Positions 11,871-23,942 of a stretch of DNA of 64,000 nucleotides are shown here, piece after piece. Source of the stretch: Citrus sinensis (Eukaryota; Streptophyta; Magnoliopsida; Sapindales; Rutaceae); the NCBI RefSeq assembly GCF_022201045.2, contig NC_068558.1, forward strand, positions 41,187,501-41,251,500, given 5' to 3'. Every line of letters begins with the position of its first letter. Within the stretch, counting starts at the first letter, position 1. Both the position numbers and the translations under genes were made by a program. A model generated the notes under the pieces. The model saw nothing but the letters and a program-made list of their open reading frames with translations, was not told the origin of the DNA and did not search any database.

Positions 11871-14800
11871 ATGGATTACACCAATCGCAACCTCACTGGT
11901 AATTCCCTTCCTTTTTCCTCATTTTTCTGTTTGTTTCCCGAGAAAATTTTGGCTAACTGAAATGTAATTAAAAAAACTATCTTAATTTTACTGCTTGTGG
12001 GTCCATTTAAGTTACTTATAAAGTTTATTATGCATGATATTTTTATACTTTCCTTTGGTTGATTTCTGTTTGTTTCTATAGAAAATGTAGGGACGAGATG
12101 AGACAACTTGCAAGTTTTTATAAATTTTTTTAAACTTCTATTTAGTGGGACCTCAAAGGAGCTGCTTTTTTGGTACTGTGCCTCACAGTCGGCAAGAAAT
12201 AGGAAATAAATTAGAATTTTCAAAAGGATTTGATGTGTGGGACCTACTAAATAAGTTCTAAACTTAAGTCAAATGCTAAGTTACAACATATATTATTTAT
12301 GTGATCCACACAAATTGTAAGTTCTATAATTTTGTGTGGTTCACATGAGGTATGTATGTTACAATTATTATAACTTAGAAGCTCCCTAAACTTAATTGTA
12401 CTTCATTCTGAATCACTTGATGAGACCCGGGAGAAAAATAAGGTATTATTTGTAGACTGGGTTTCTGGATAAGGGGATTAAGATGATACCGTGTTGTTTT
12501 AAACCTTATGTTGGATTAAGCCTGATAAGTTACTGTTTCACTACGTGTATATGTGTTGAGTAGGGAATATTAAATAAAGAAGATGAAATGAAGAGAGTGG
12601 TGACTTCTTTATGTCTTATGTCTGGAATCTTGATAACAGCTCGACCCACTTCTAATATATCATTTATTTAATAATCACAGTTATGGATGTGGTTTGTTGG
12701 TTAAGATTTTCTTAGTTGGCAGCAGACGATATAAAGAATGATTGTAACTTGGTTATATAATTAAAGAAGGGCATTACTGATGGATCTTCAATCGTTTTGA
12801 GATAAACAAGAGGAAGCAATTGGAACTTGCAAAAGAAATTCACTAGGATCGGAGAGATGTTGATTAAATTGGAAAATACTTATTATAGAAAACACTTGAA
12901 TTTGGTTACTATTCTCATGAATGTAGTACCGTGCTTCTTATGGCTGAATTGTGCCTTGACTTATGTGTTAATTTATTTAAAAACTTGGAACCTTTTAATT
13001 TGATACAGATGTGGAACTATTTTGATAACTGATCTGGTACTGGCAAGGCCTTTTAAACATGATAACAGAAGGTTCTTGTAATTGGTGTTATGCTGGTCTA
13101 AAACGTTACAAGTAGAAAGCACGTCTATAACACGAGAAGATAGTTACAAGAAGAAAACATGTGAAGGACAATTGCTGATGGATTATTTTTTGTTACCAGA
13201 CAAATGAAAGGGAAGTGACTGGAATTTGTTTAAGAAATTCATGTAGGAACAGAAATATGCTGCTTAATTTGGAAAAAGTGCTTATTATAGAAAATATTTA
13301 TTTTCAGCTTCTAAGAGGCTTTCTTGCAAACAGTTAGATTATCCCCTTGTGGATGTAGTAGCATGCTTCTTATTGGTCCCATTAGCTGACCTGTGACCTT
13401 GCTTTATATTTTTGTTTATTTGAAAACTCGAAAACCTTTCAATTTTTTATTCTGATTTGATCTGATACTAGTAAGACCCTTAAATGGAACGACACAAGAT
13501 TCTTGTTGTTGATTATATGCAGGTCTAAAACATGTGAAAGGCAGAGCAGTTTCTTAAATCACTGTTATTGCCTTTCTTCGTACCCGATAATGAAATTAAA
13601 TTGTTTCATGAGACACAGAGACTGGTGAAAGTAGCCATGATGATATGGAAGTTCAGCATACAGAAATTGATTAGTTTGTTAATCAAGGCTCAGTAATAAG
13701 CCTCTTTCTTATGTCCTTTATGGCTTTGTCCATTTATGTTGAACGAGGTCAATAACATATTCATGTGTGAAATGACTAGTTCTTTTTTCCTTTTCTGTTG
13801 TCTAGCAACCACTGCAGAGGCTTCATGAAGTTTGAGCCTGACTACCTAATGTTGCTTATTTTAGGATTAGATTTCTGACAACTGCTTTTGCTTTTAAGTT
13901 ATTAAATCCCTTTAGTCAGGTGGATATCGGCTCCCAGAACGTTAGTTTAGTAATCATATTCATTCTGTTTGGATCTTGTAAAATTCTGGTGCCAAGAAAA
14001 TAAAAAAATTGTCCTTTGTATGCCATGCTTATGAAATTTTCTGTGACAGAACTTGGTGGAATAGATGAAGACATGAAGCTCCAAATTCATTGTTTGGAGA
14101 AAGAGGCATACAGTCATGTTTTGAGGGCCTTTATTGCTCAATCGGATCTCCTTTCATGGGTATGCTATAGTGTATATGATCTCTTACTTTGTAATAGTTT
14201 CCTAACTGCAAATTATAATTGTCTGAATTGCCTTTATCTTGCTGGTTTTATTTTGAATTTCATCCTTATTGCTGTACTACAATCACCAACGGGTCCAAAT
14301 CCTTGTCTAGGGTAAGGAAGGGCTTATTACCGAGCTGAGAAAGGAACTTAATGTCACAGATACTGAACATGGAGAACTTCTTGTAAAGATCAATTCAGAC
14401 GAGTCGATTAAAGTGATAAGGTGTTTGTAATTCTTTTCCCTTTTATTTTCTGTTTTTATTTTTCTGTTATTCTTCTTTTGATCATTACGGTAAAGTAACA
14501 TGTGGATGATCTTTTCAAAATTTTTGTTTTTGGCACATATGATATAGGGAATGGCGGAAAGGTGCACAGCAACCTCAAGAATCACTTTATGGTGAAGCAA
14601 ATGCTCCTGCATTTGGTCCTAATTCAGTAGGCAATGGTCTTCAGAAAAAAGCAAAGACATCTCATGCTTCTATATCAAAATCTGAGAGATATGCGTCCCA
14701 TGGTGTACCTTCTTTAGGGACACAATCTTGGAAATATGTGCCTCATATTCAACCTTCTTCTGGAACTCTTCCTTCTCCTCCAGTACCTGTAAGTAGAAGT

Positions 14801-17117
14801 TGTGTAAGCTGAGATGGGTTATCATTTTACTTCATTGTCTACTGAAACATATAAATTTGGTGGTTATTAGATTGCATCTTTGTAAGGATAGTTGATCCCG
14901 CAATTCCTTTCAAAAGATGCCTCCTGGCAAATGCAAGGCTAACAAAAAACTAAAAAGAACATTAAGAAATTTTTTGGGCTCAAAAGAGATCTATGTATTA
15001 AAGCATGATTTAGTTATATCGAATCAAATAACTATTTAATTCATTGTATTGAAATGAAGAGCATGTACTGGCTCGTCCATTTATTCCTTGGGGGTGAGTG
15101 GAGTGAGGGTTACAAGTTTTGAGTTATGTGAAGAGGTTGCCAAAACTGAGTTTAACTCTTCTGTACTTTTAAGTATCTTTTAGACACTTCAACTTTGGAC
15201 ACTTTTTTTTTTTTTAAAGTTGATGTTTTTGTGGGGATAGGGACTTTGAGATGTTTAAATTGCGGAATTGCAACTGACAAGTTTTCCTGATTTTGATGTT
15301 ATATTCTTCATATGGGTTGCAAGGGGTCAAACACTGTTTATAAATTTAAATTTAAGTGTACTATAGCATTGTTGTTGGTCTGAATTTGGAAGAATTTTAC
15401 AGTTCTCATTTCAGCTGGTAATTAAGGCAAAATATATAGGAATGATCTGCATGTTTCAAAATGATGCCAAAGGTTTGGGCCTGTTCTTTACCACAGAGTT
15501 ACTCAGTTGTTCTGTAGGATCTACTTGCCAAAAAACATTTGTCTACTTGCAACATTTTCGGATGTATACAATTTTGAATTTTGGTTCTTAGATATTGGTA
15601 ATGAGTAATGATACACATTCCAAATTTTTTATTCCAGATTTCATCCCAAATGATATGACATTCATCGATTGATTGTAATTATTTACAAGATCCAAGTGAA
15701 TTAATTGTATTATCCTCACTAACCAATTGATGAATGCCAGGTCATTTGCGATTATTTTTTTGGGATAAATAATTTGGGATGTGTAGCGCTACTCTATTGG
15801 TAATTGTGCAGTGCCAATGTTTCTTTGATTATTTCCAGGTACAATTCAATGATGATCAACAAGGCAATCAATTGGGCATGTTCTCATCTGGGAATCCTGA
15901 GCAGTGTTTGAGAATAGTTGGTCCTAATTATCAGGCACCACCTGATGGAAAACGAAAAGTACTAGTGAAATCTCAGGCAAAGAAAGGCTCTAATGCACCT
16001 GATGTGAAGAAAAGCTGTGATATAATCAAGATCCGTGCAACAGATAAGCTTATTCACTATGTGAGGGAAAAAAGTTTACTTTTCGTCTTTTACGAGTTAC
16101 TTAGGTGTTAAAATTTCACTGGAGTTGGTGGCTAACTAGAAACATGGTTTCTAGATTACATTTGGATATTTGGTCTTGCATCACGTTTTGAAAAGCCACG
16201 GTCTATCTTGTACAATATTTCCACATCAACTTTTGCTCAAATTTTGAAGTTAGTTTTAGCATAGTTATGTCAGCCACTCAAGGTACATGAAGACATCTTA
16301 AACTATGCCACTATAAAATTACTGGCTGCGGACATAAAAATATGCGGTAGATATTTACATTACAGTAAAGCATGTTTTCTAAATCTAGATGCTCAACTTA
16401 CCGAGGAACCCCTATACTGTCTACAAGATGTCCAGGCAATGGACTGAAGGGAACTGGTTATGAAGAGTGACTTGAGATTATAAATGCTTGTATACATGCT
16501 ACATGCTAATTAGCATATATTACTGGTATTGGTTCTCTTGAGAATTTCTTTCTGCTGCAATGTCTGAATCATTTGCTTCTGGCAGGTTGAGAGGACAATC
16601 TATGGCACAAAAAATCCCAGTGCAGGTCAAGTCGAGAAGGCAAAATCAATCTTAAGAGTAACTTCTAATTCCTTATTTAAACCAATGAATTTGCTGTTAC
16701 TCTGTTTGCACCAATTGTTATACTGTTTGATAAAGAGCTTCAAGTTGACTTCTTAAATTGTAGCAATAATTATGCTTTATGAATTTCAAAATTGGTTATA
16801 GGAGCATGAAAGAGCTATCCTTGCAGCACTCAATAAACTTGATGATATTTCAGATGGGGGTGTGCCACTTTTTCTCTATAATATCAGTGATGTTCGCTTT
16901 GTCTTGTCTACCTGTATAGTTTATGGTTGTGTCTGAATTTCCAGATGATTCTCCCAATGAACAGCAGCAACGCTTGTCCCACAAAGAGCGTCCTGGAAAT
17001 ATGCAGGGAATGGTGGCACATCATAACTTTTATAGGCCGACTGGTACATTTCATGGCTATCAGAGTGAGGGTTTTACTCAGATACCCCCCCGTCAGAATG
17101 GTAGTCCCTTGCATTAA
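11871..17117 (+). CDS. EMSY-LIKE (ENT domain) protein, no Agenet exon seen
   Basis: This is a nuclear chromatin-associated protein of the plant EMSY-LIKE group, whose members act in immunity and development. I read eight exons: 11871-11898, 14050-14159, 14311-14420, 14548-14788, 15839-16060, 16586-16657, 16802-16859 and 16945-17117. Phases join cleanly to give 337 residues. Residues about 15-85 form the ENT domain, with the typical stretches EKEAYSHVLRAFIAQSDLLS and LITELRKELNVTDTEHGELL ending in IREWRKG. A Ser/Pro-rich middle follows. The C-terminal part matches the family's conserved helix (VERTIYGTKNP, EKAKSILREHERAILAALNK, LDDISDG). Known EMSY-LIKE proteins such as Arabidopsis EML1-EML4 usually have a plant Tudor/Agenet domain with a KVWTRWPE-type motif between these parts; I find none here. 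A very short first exon and a 2.15-kb first intron are notable. The start codon opens exon 1 (MDYTN), like other family members. Confidence 0.88.
12268..12386. mobile_element. 119-bp MULE MITE, CTAAGTTAC family, in intron 1
   Basis: The ends are GTCAAATGCTAAGTTAC and, on the other strand, GGGAGCTTCTAAGTTAT. The exact 9-bp direct repeat taaacttaa flanks it at 12259-12267 and 12387-12395. The interior folds (gatccacacaaatt against aattttgtgtggttc). It lies within intron 1 of the EMSY-LIKE gene and belongs to the same family as 37438, 38558 and 54653. Confidence 0.87.
12770..13545. repeat. Diverged direct duplication inside EMSY-LIKE intron 1
   Basis: Two segments, about 12775-13120 and 13175-13540, share an ordered series of words: agaaattca..tagga, gagatgttgattaa/atatgctgcttaa, ttggaaaa..gcttattatagaaaa, ttcttgt, and ggtctaaaac. 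Spacing is near 400-415 bases. It looks like an old tandem duplication of intron sequence; function is unknown. Confidence 0.65.
15603..15794. mobile_element. 192-bp MULE MITE in EMSY-LIKE intron 4
   Basis: The ends are GAGTAATGATACACATTCC and, on the other strand, GAGTAGCGCTACACATCCC, extended inward by inverted blocks (aaatgatatgacattcatcg against its partner). The exact 10-bp direct repeat tattggtaat lies at 15593-15602 and 15795-15804. The right end is only 44 bases from the next exon, so the element lies around the branch-point region. A 191-bp relative is at 54819-55009. Confidence 0.88.
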
Positions 17118-18488
17118 TGCACAAGGTGATGAAGTGACCCCTTGTTCCTTGAGCACCCTGTACTTGAATGATGTAGATAACAAAGCAGATGTCATCATAT
17201 AGGCTGTTAAGTTTTAAAAAATGAAGTAGAATGGTGACTGTAGTACTTCTCTTTTGTTCTAGGAATTTTTGATCAAGTGTGTACTCCTGTTGTTCCAGTA
17301 TGGTAGTGGCATTGAAATCACCACCTTAATCGCTGGCTGATGACAACTGGAAACTAACCATGATGTATCATCTTAATCTTTCAGTGCTGACTTACGACTT
17401 AAATAGTTAATGTACCATGAGTTAAAATGCTATTAAGTTCAAGTTCACTTTTTATAATTTCACTTTCCACCATAGTGCAAGGTTTCACCAGTAGGACAGC
17501 TGAAGAATAAAATATGGTTGTTTTCTGCTGATTTGCATACGTAGTATATGCAGGGCCACGATGGTAGCCTAGTGGCTTGGGCACGCCAAAACAGTGTGTG
17601 GTGTTTTATCGTATGGAGTGCTATTTTCTGCTGATTTCATGGCTTGTCTATTTAATTTTTTTCTGCTAGATGCTGTCATCAGCTTTCGTGTATCGCATAT
17701 CTATGAAATTCCTTCTATGATGATGTACTTACAACCGGATTTCCACTTAGTTTAATTTTGCTATAGCACTGCTAAGAATTCTACTTTCACTAATTTGAAG
17801 GATATATTATGTGTACTCTTATTTGTATTCAGATTCATTTAGTTCAATTCTGCAGCAGAACGGTTTAGAATTTTAACTTTGTTGAGGGATATATCTACTG
17901 CATTCACAAATTAGTGGGAGGAATTCTACTTGGTAGGGGAGGGGGAGGGCAAGGACCGAAGGAGGAGTCCCAGCGTGCACGTGTGTGCTCCTCGACCATG
18001 GGATGCAGAGCCGTTGAAGGCGGCGGGAAATCCATTTCAATGTTTCTTGTTCATTGCATTTCATTTCAGGTCATGTCAGTGTGGGCTGCTGGTGGCGGTG
18101 TTGTATTTGGCATTTAATCAGTCGTTTTCTCAATAAATGTGCACATTTTTGGAGGCTAGCGGAATTAATAATTGAACGGGTGAGGGAGAGCAAAATTGCA
18201 AACTTTTCTGGCTTTTCATTTATGTTAATTTTCTTGATATTTTAATTTTAGTTTTGAGTTTTAGCAGTTTCGTCAGCAGGTTTGCCTAATTCTTGAACCT
18301 AAATTATGCTCCAGCACACATGTAATTGTGATAATTGACCCATAAAATTATTGCTTATCAAATAAAATAATTTTCTTTCCGGGGCGTGACTGATTTATTA
18401 ATGGAAAGGAGACGTATCCAGACGTGATGCTTTTGATGTTTGAATAAAAATGCATGCAAAGGCTACTAGCGTTTGTTTGGTCACATAT
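17118..18488. other. 3' flank of EMSY-LIKE gene and spacer
   Basis: The 3' UTR and polyadenylation region of the EMSY-LIKE gene should lie here. Around 17930-18140 there is a G-rich patch with short open frames on both strands, none recognisable. No further gene is visible. Confidence 0.45.
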
Positions 18489-18631
18489 GGGGATCAGTCT
18501 ACGGTGCAACTGTGGTATCGTGCCACAGTTGCATCCAGCCGTTGGATGCACTTGAATTGGTGGGGTACACTGACATCCAACGGCTAGATGTAACTGTGGC
18601 ATGGTACCATAGTTACACCACAGGTTTCCCC
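18489..18631. mobile_element. 143-bp foldback MITE, copy 2
   Basis: Aligned in reverse complement with the element at 8564-8704, this is the same foldback sequence at high identity, including the centre (tccaacggctagatgtaact) and the GGTGCAAC-type ends. The ends read GGGGATCAGTCTACGGTGCA and, on the other strand, GGGGAAACCTGTGGTGTAAC. I cannot find a matching 9-bp target duplication here, which suggests an older or rearranged insertion. Confidence 0.82.
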
Positions 18632-19252
18632 AGAGATAGATACACAACTCTTACACAAATCGTCATCACATTGAAATGAACAACTTGCCCACGAAAATTT
18701 TCCAATGCTTAAACATTTGTCATCATTATTAGGAGGGATTTTGATCAGTGTCTCTGGTCCAAAAATACCCTACAATGTTTTCTAGAAAATTACCGATTCT
18801 TCACAAAGCATTCTCAATTTTTTTTTTAAGTAGAAGTTATTATTATTGTTGTTGATGATGTTCTTCTTCTTCTTGTTTTCATTACAATCTAACTTTAATT
18901 TTTTTTCTTAATATTATACAATCAATTCTAGAATGATATAAATGTTGGTACAAAGGCTAATTTTTTAAAACTCAAAAGTATATAATTGAAGCTTACTGAA
19001 GCCTAATATAAGAAATCACTCCCACAACTAATGGAAAGACTCAAATTCTCCGCTATAAAATTGAGGGAAAGAGGTGTCGGCTAACTTAACCAACGATTGT
19101 TGTAATTTCAATCAAATTCTATACCGTAGTATTTAAAAAAAAAAAACTGAGTGTGCTTGTAATAACTAAAAGGCCCACAATATCTCTCGTTTTCTCTCTT
19201 TGTTTGTGGATTTGGATTTAAATGTGCTTTTATTAGTTACCAAATCCACTTA

Positions 19253-19703
19253 AAACCCGTTTGAGATTGTTTTTGGAAGATTTAAAAGTGATTTTAAAAA
19301 TTTTAAAGCTAATTTTAGTGTTTTGTTAAAAAAAATCAAAATCACATTTGTAAAAATCAACCCCTCCTCTAGCTGATTTTAAAAAACAGGGAGAAGGAGT
19401 AGTTTTTAAATTTTGATTTTGAAAATCAATTTTATCATTTAATACAATTCTATAAATATTCTTAAAATTATTACCTAAACCCAAAATTATCCTTATTTAA
19501 ATTGGAAACAAAATTAATATTTTAATAAATTTTTATTATAATTCATCAATATAAATTTATTAATATCAATTTGTTGGTCGAATTATTATTAAATTTGTTT
19601 GACTATATTAGAATATTAATTATCAATTATTTTAAAATAAAAAATAGTATATTATAAATTTTATTTTTAGTAAAAATTATTAGAATACACAATCAAACTG
19701 GCC
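19253..19703. mobile_element. Possible Tourist-like (PIF/Harbinger) MITE
   Basis: The ends are AAACCCGTTTGAGATTG and, on the other strand, GGCCAGTTTGATTGTG, with tta on both sides (19250-19252 and 19704-19706). The interior is non-coding and AT-rich. The TIR is imperfect and a 3-bp duplication is weak evidence by itself. Confidence 0.42.
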
Positions 19704-20460
19704 TTATACTGATACTCCAAATCCACAATATCTAAATATGATGCTTTCATGATTTGTTATGTTATCTGCCTCTCAATTTTGATTCTTGCTGGAAGCTTCC
19801 TGCAGGGAAGCTTCCTCGGATGTGGTTTATAGAAGTACATGATATAATTAAAGATTGGAAGCTTATACTCAGTGATCAAAAGTGAAAGTTGCTGCTATTT
19901 GAGGTTAGAGCATACGAACTTTCCCAGAACCTCAATACTTCATTTGTACCGTCTGCGATCATAAAAAAGAATGAACAAACAACAAACATCTTTCCCACTA
20001 ATCTCCTCTCTTCTAAGAGCAAATCATGTTGTTGCCTGTTGGCTATTTTAAAACGATCAAAGACTACAGCGAAATCCAGACTCTATAACGAGCCTAATCA
20101 CTATCCGTTTTTACTCATCTTGCCAAATAATTAGTAAGATGATGTGACTTTAGGTCCCTATCGCTCTATGTGTCTTAACTATGCCGCTAAAATTTATTAA
20201 ACATTGAATTTACTTCAGACTAGCGGGACTTTCCTTGGCCACATCATGTTGCTGCTATGTAAACTATTGAATGGAGTAAAATCAATTGGAATCATTCACT
20301 GTGAATGTCTCATGCTTCTTCTGATGTACTTATATGCATATATCCAACGGAGGGCCAAGTCAGAAAGATACAATTCATTCCTCAGAATTTCTAAACATAT
20401 GGACTCCGTTACTTGCCAATACCTACATCTCTGAACCTTAACCTTTACAAGTTTCTTTGA

Positions 20461-22245
20461 ATGGCTGACCAAAGTCTCAGCTTCATCTCAAACTCCAAGA
20501 AACTCTCACTTTGCCTCAACATCTCTTTCGTCTTCCTCCTCTCTTTCTTCCTCAAAATCTCAATCTTTTCCGGCCAAACCATCATCACTACTCAATCTTT
20601 AGCCTCTCTCTCTGTGCGGGGAAATAATATTGGCGATGGCTGCGCCGGCCTCCACGACTATAGTGATTATAAATCTCGGTGTAAATATGTCACGACTCAT
20701 GTTGACTGCCAGCCAAAAGGTTACATAAACTACCTCCAAATCTTTTACTGCAATTGCGGCCAGTTTCCCATTCTTGGCCATTTGGTACTTCTACTCTGGC
20801 TCGTTGTTCTGTTCTATTTGTTAGGCAACACAGCTGCGGACTACTTCTGTTCATCACTAGAAAGCTTGTCCAGAATCCTAAAGCTCCCTCCTACGATCGC
20901 TGGAGTCACTCTCCTTGCTCTTGGCAACGGAGCATCTGATGTTTTTTCCAGTATCGTTTCCTTCACACGATCAGACGATGGAGACGTTGGCCTAAATAGC
21001 GTCCTGGGCGGCGCCTTCTTCGTTTCTAGTATTGTGGTCGGTGTTATAAGTATATTAACAAGTCGTAAGGAGTTTTCAGTTGATAAGCCTAGCTTCATCA
21101 GAGATGTCCTCTTCTTTTTGTTCTCTCTTTGTGCCCTTATTCTCATCATCGTTATCGGGGAAATCAACTTCTGGGCTTCCATCTGTTTCGTTTCGATATA
21201 CTTGATCTATGTTTTAGCAGTTTCCGCTTCATATATCTACCAAAGGAGCAGAGATAGGAAAATGAGCCTATTTGCGGGATCTCCTGTTTCGGATAGTTTG
21301 TTTCTGCATATTCAGGATGATTTTGAAGAGAGGGCAGTACCGTTAATCGGTTGTGTAGATGATGAGAAACCAAATCATCCCGTGGAGAAAAACAACTTGC
21401 AGGAAGATCCTGAACAACAATGCCTAAGGTTCTTTAATCTTGATTCATCGTTTTGTTATTACTTCACTAAGCTTTTGATTGTTTTGGAGTTACCTCTCTA
21501 CTTGCCAAGAAGGCTGACAATACCAGTCGTGAGTGAGGACAAATGGTCCAAGACATATGCGGTAATTTCAGTAACATTGGCACCACTTTTACTTGCAGCA
21601 CTTTTGAACACACAAGGGGAAAAACATTTGGGTTCGGGGATTAGCCTAATAAGCTACCTGGGAGCAGCATTCGTCGGCATCATCCTCGGCAATCTTGCAT
21701 TTCTCAGCACCAAAACATGTTCCCCCCCAAACAAGTGTTTGCTTCCTTGGCTTGCTGGTGGTTTCCTAATGAGTGTAACGTGGACGTACGTTACCGCTGA
21801 AGAATTGGTATCTTTGCTTGTTTCTTTAGGGAAGGTACTTGGAATAAGCCCTTCAGTTTTAGGACTAACAGTTCTAGCATGGGGCAATTCGCTTGGAGAT
21901 TTGATAGCAAATGCTGCAATGGCAATGAATGGTGGTCCAAATGGAGCTCAAATTGCCATATCAGGCTGCTATGCTGGTCCTATGTTCAACACATTGGTGG
22001 GTTTAGGCATCTCACTCGTTTTCTCATCATCATCGCAATACCCATCATCTTATTTGATCCCTAAAGACTCTTCCCTTTATGAAACAGTAGGGTTTCTAAT
22101 GGCAGGCTTGCTCTGGGCACTTGTAATTTTGCCTAGGAAGAACATGAAGCTTGATAAGTTTCTTGGCATTGGACTTTTAGCCATATATTCTTGCTTTCTT
22201 TGTGTAAGGCTAGCCAGCGCTTTTGGTTTTTTGAAACTTTATTAA
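20461..22245 (+). CDS. Cation/calcium exchanger (CCX family), intronless
   Basis: This is a 594-residue membrane antiporter of the CaCA superfamily, CCX (NCKX-like) branch, which moves Ca2+, K+, Na+ or Mn2+ across plasma or endomembranes in exchange for cations. A hydrophobic N-terminal segment (residues 18-36) is followed by a Cys-containing luminal stretch (residues 61-99). Two clusters of membrane helices carry the alpha repeats. Alpha-1 holds GNGASD at residues 155-160. Alpha-2 holds GNSLGD at 475-480, followed by ANAAMAMNGG. A hydrophilic loop (about 265-325) separates the halves. The alpha-1 motif is usually GNGAPD, so serine replaces proline. Length and lack of introns are typical of plant CCX genes. 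It faces a second CCX gene (24902-26647) tail to tail, as after an inverted duplication. The start gives the full N-terminus. Substrate cannot be told from sequence. Confidence 0.93.
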   Translation: MADQSLSFISNSKKLSLCLNISFVFLLSFFLKISIFSGQTIITTQSLASLSVRGNNIGDGCAGLHDYSDYKSRCKYVTTHVDCQPKGYINYLQIFYCNCGQFPILGHLVLLLWLVVLFYLLGNTAADYFCSSLESLSRILKLPPTIAGVTLLALGNGASDVFSSIVSFTRSDDGDVGLNSVLGGAFFVSSIVVGVISILTSRKEFSVDKPSFIRDVLFFLFSLCALILIIVIGEINFWASICFVSIYLIYVLAVSASYIYQRSRDRKMSLFAGSPVSDSLFLHIQDDFEERAVPLIGCVDDEKPNHPVEKNNLQEDPEQQCLRFFNLDSSFCYYFTKLLIVLELPLYLPRRLTIPVVSEDKWSKTYAVISVTLAPLLLAALLNTQGEKHLGSGISLISYLGAAFVGIILGNLAFLSTKTCSPPNKCLLPWLAGGFLMSVTWTYVTAEELVSLLVSLGKVLGISPSVLGLTVLAWGNSLGDLIANAAMAMNGGPNGAQIAISGCYAGPMFNTLVGLGISLVFSSSSQYPSSYLIPKDSSLYETVGFLMAGLLWALVILPRKNMKLDKFLGIGLLAIYSCFLCVRLASAFGFLKLY

Positions 22246-23942
22246 AATTACTGGTCCAATCATCCTATGGGTCTTTGTATTTTTGTTAATTATACACAGT
22301 ACTCACGCTATCCTAAAAATCAACACGCAAACATGCAAGTTGGTTCTCTACGTTTTTGTTGTATAGCTAAATTAAATTTGGCCATCTGGCAGCTACAATC
22401 ATTTTTGGTATGTAGTCTCTTTCTTTTGGTCTTTGGCATCGTCCCCAATTAATGCAACAGTTTATGTGTAGATTGTAAGAGTAATGAGATAACAAACACA
22501 TCAATTACACTAACCTAACAAAGTCGGCCATTATCCAACTCGATTCCGTCTCTTATAATAATTATATTTTATAGATTCAAACGTAATTCATAATTTAACA
22601 TTGGACAATATCAATATTGATAAATATAATCAATCACCCGATTAGGTATGTAACGTCTTTTTATCCAGCACTAATGGCGTTTACCCTATTTAATTCAGGC
22701 TAATACTTGTCAAAACCAGATTATATATATTTATTAAATTTTAACGCAGTGGGTTTGAATTACAGTCTCACCCCATTGAGTAATTAATGACCTAACCTTA
22801 CATCCATGTATATTATATAGTTCAATCATATGATTTAAAATTAAATACAAGTCCTTAAAATCTCCAGTAGAAATTAAAATAGAAATCTCAATATTGAAAT
22901 CAATTTGTGTTTACTTACTGAAGTGGAAGTGGAGAGTGTAGAATCATCCCACTTCAGTGTTTACATGTTTTTTTTTTAAGAATAAGAGCAGAAATCCCAC
23001 TTTATAGGTCTCACTCACTCTTAGCTGTGGGATTTTCACTCTCATGAGAGTAGGTGAGTCTTTTTTTACCCTTCCCTTTAAATATAGCATAATTATATTT
23101 ATTAAAAAAATAACGTTACATTTATTTAAAAATAATAATATCATAATTATTTAAATGGAAGTAATTTTAATTTAAAAATAATAATATCATATTTACATAA
23201 TTAAAATTAATAATAATAATAATTAAATTATATGATTAAAATTAATTATAAAATAAATAATTTATTTTAAAAATATATTTTGTATTCACTTTCTAATTAA
23301 AAACTATAATTATTTAAATAAAAATAAAATTATAATTTAAAATAATCCATTCTTAATTCAAGATAAAATAAATATATAAATAAAATTCTAATTCATATTT
23401 TATACTTTTATTTTAGTGTAAATAAATAACACATCCTTACTCTTTCTACACGCTCCCAGTACCCAAATTCCCTCGGGATACCCAATTCAATCCTGAAAAA
23501 TATGCGCCACCTCAATCACAAAGGCGAAACGTTTATATCCTGGCTTATTAAGTACAGACAGCATATTCCATCCAGCAAGGCCATAAAAGTGACCAATTTG
23601 GACTCCGGTTTCTTTAACTATTGCTATTGAATGCAGCCAAAACGTTATCTTCTTCTCTAGTCAAGTCTCTCATAAATGATTGATGGATTGTGCTGCAAAT
23701 TGATGATCATTCTGACTCAAGAGTCTTGACTGCCAACGTTTGTTGAATCCCCAATGGCTTACAATCGAACCGGTCTAGTCCAGCCCGTTACAATCTGTTG
23801 CGTGCCTAAATCGCACGTTGAGTTGACCTATAAATCTTAATCTATATGAGGGTATAGATGTCACGTCGTTTTCATATATGCATAATTGTCCATTTTGAGG
23901 AGCAAAAAGTTGAGTTATATTAATATTGAATGATTGTGGCTG
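22246..23942. other. Spacer between the convergent CCX genes, left part
   Basis: Presumed 3' UTR of the first CCX gene, then very AT-rich DNA (strongest at 23080-23420, nearly all A and T). No open frame or delimitable repeat is convincing. Confidence 0.5.

Noticed and set aside
17873..18245. Cluster of short open frames on both strands after the EMSY-LIKE gene
   Set aside because: They are 60-70 residues, mutually overlapping, without family motifs, and probably reflect a local G-rich patch.
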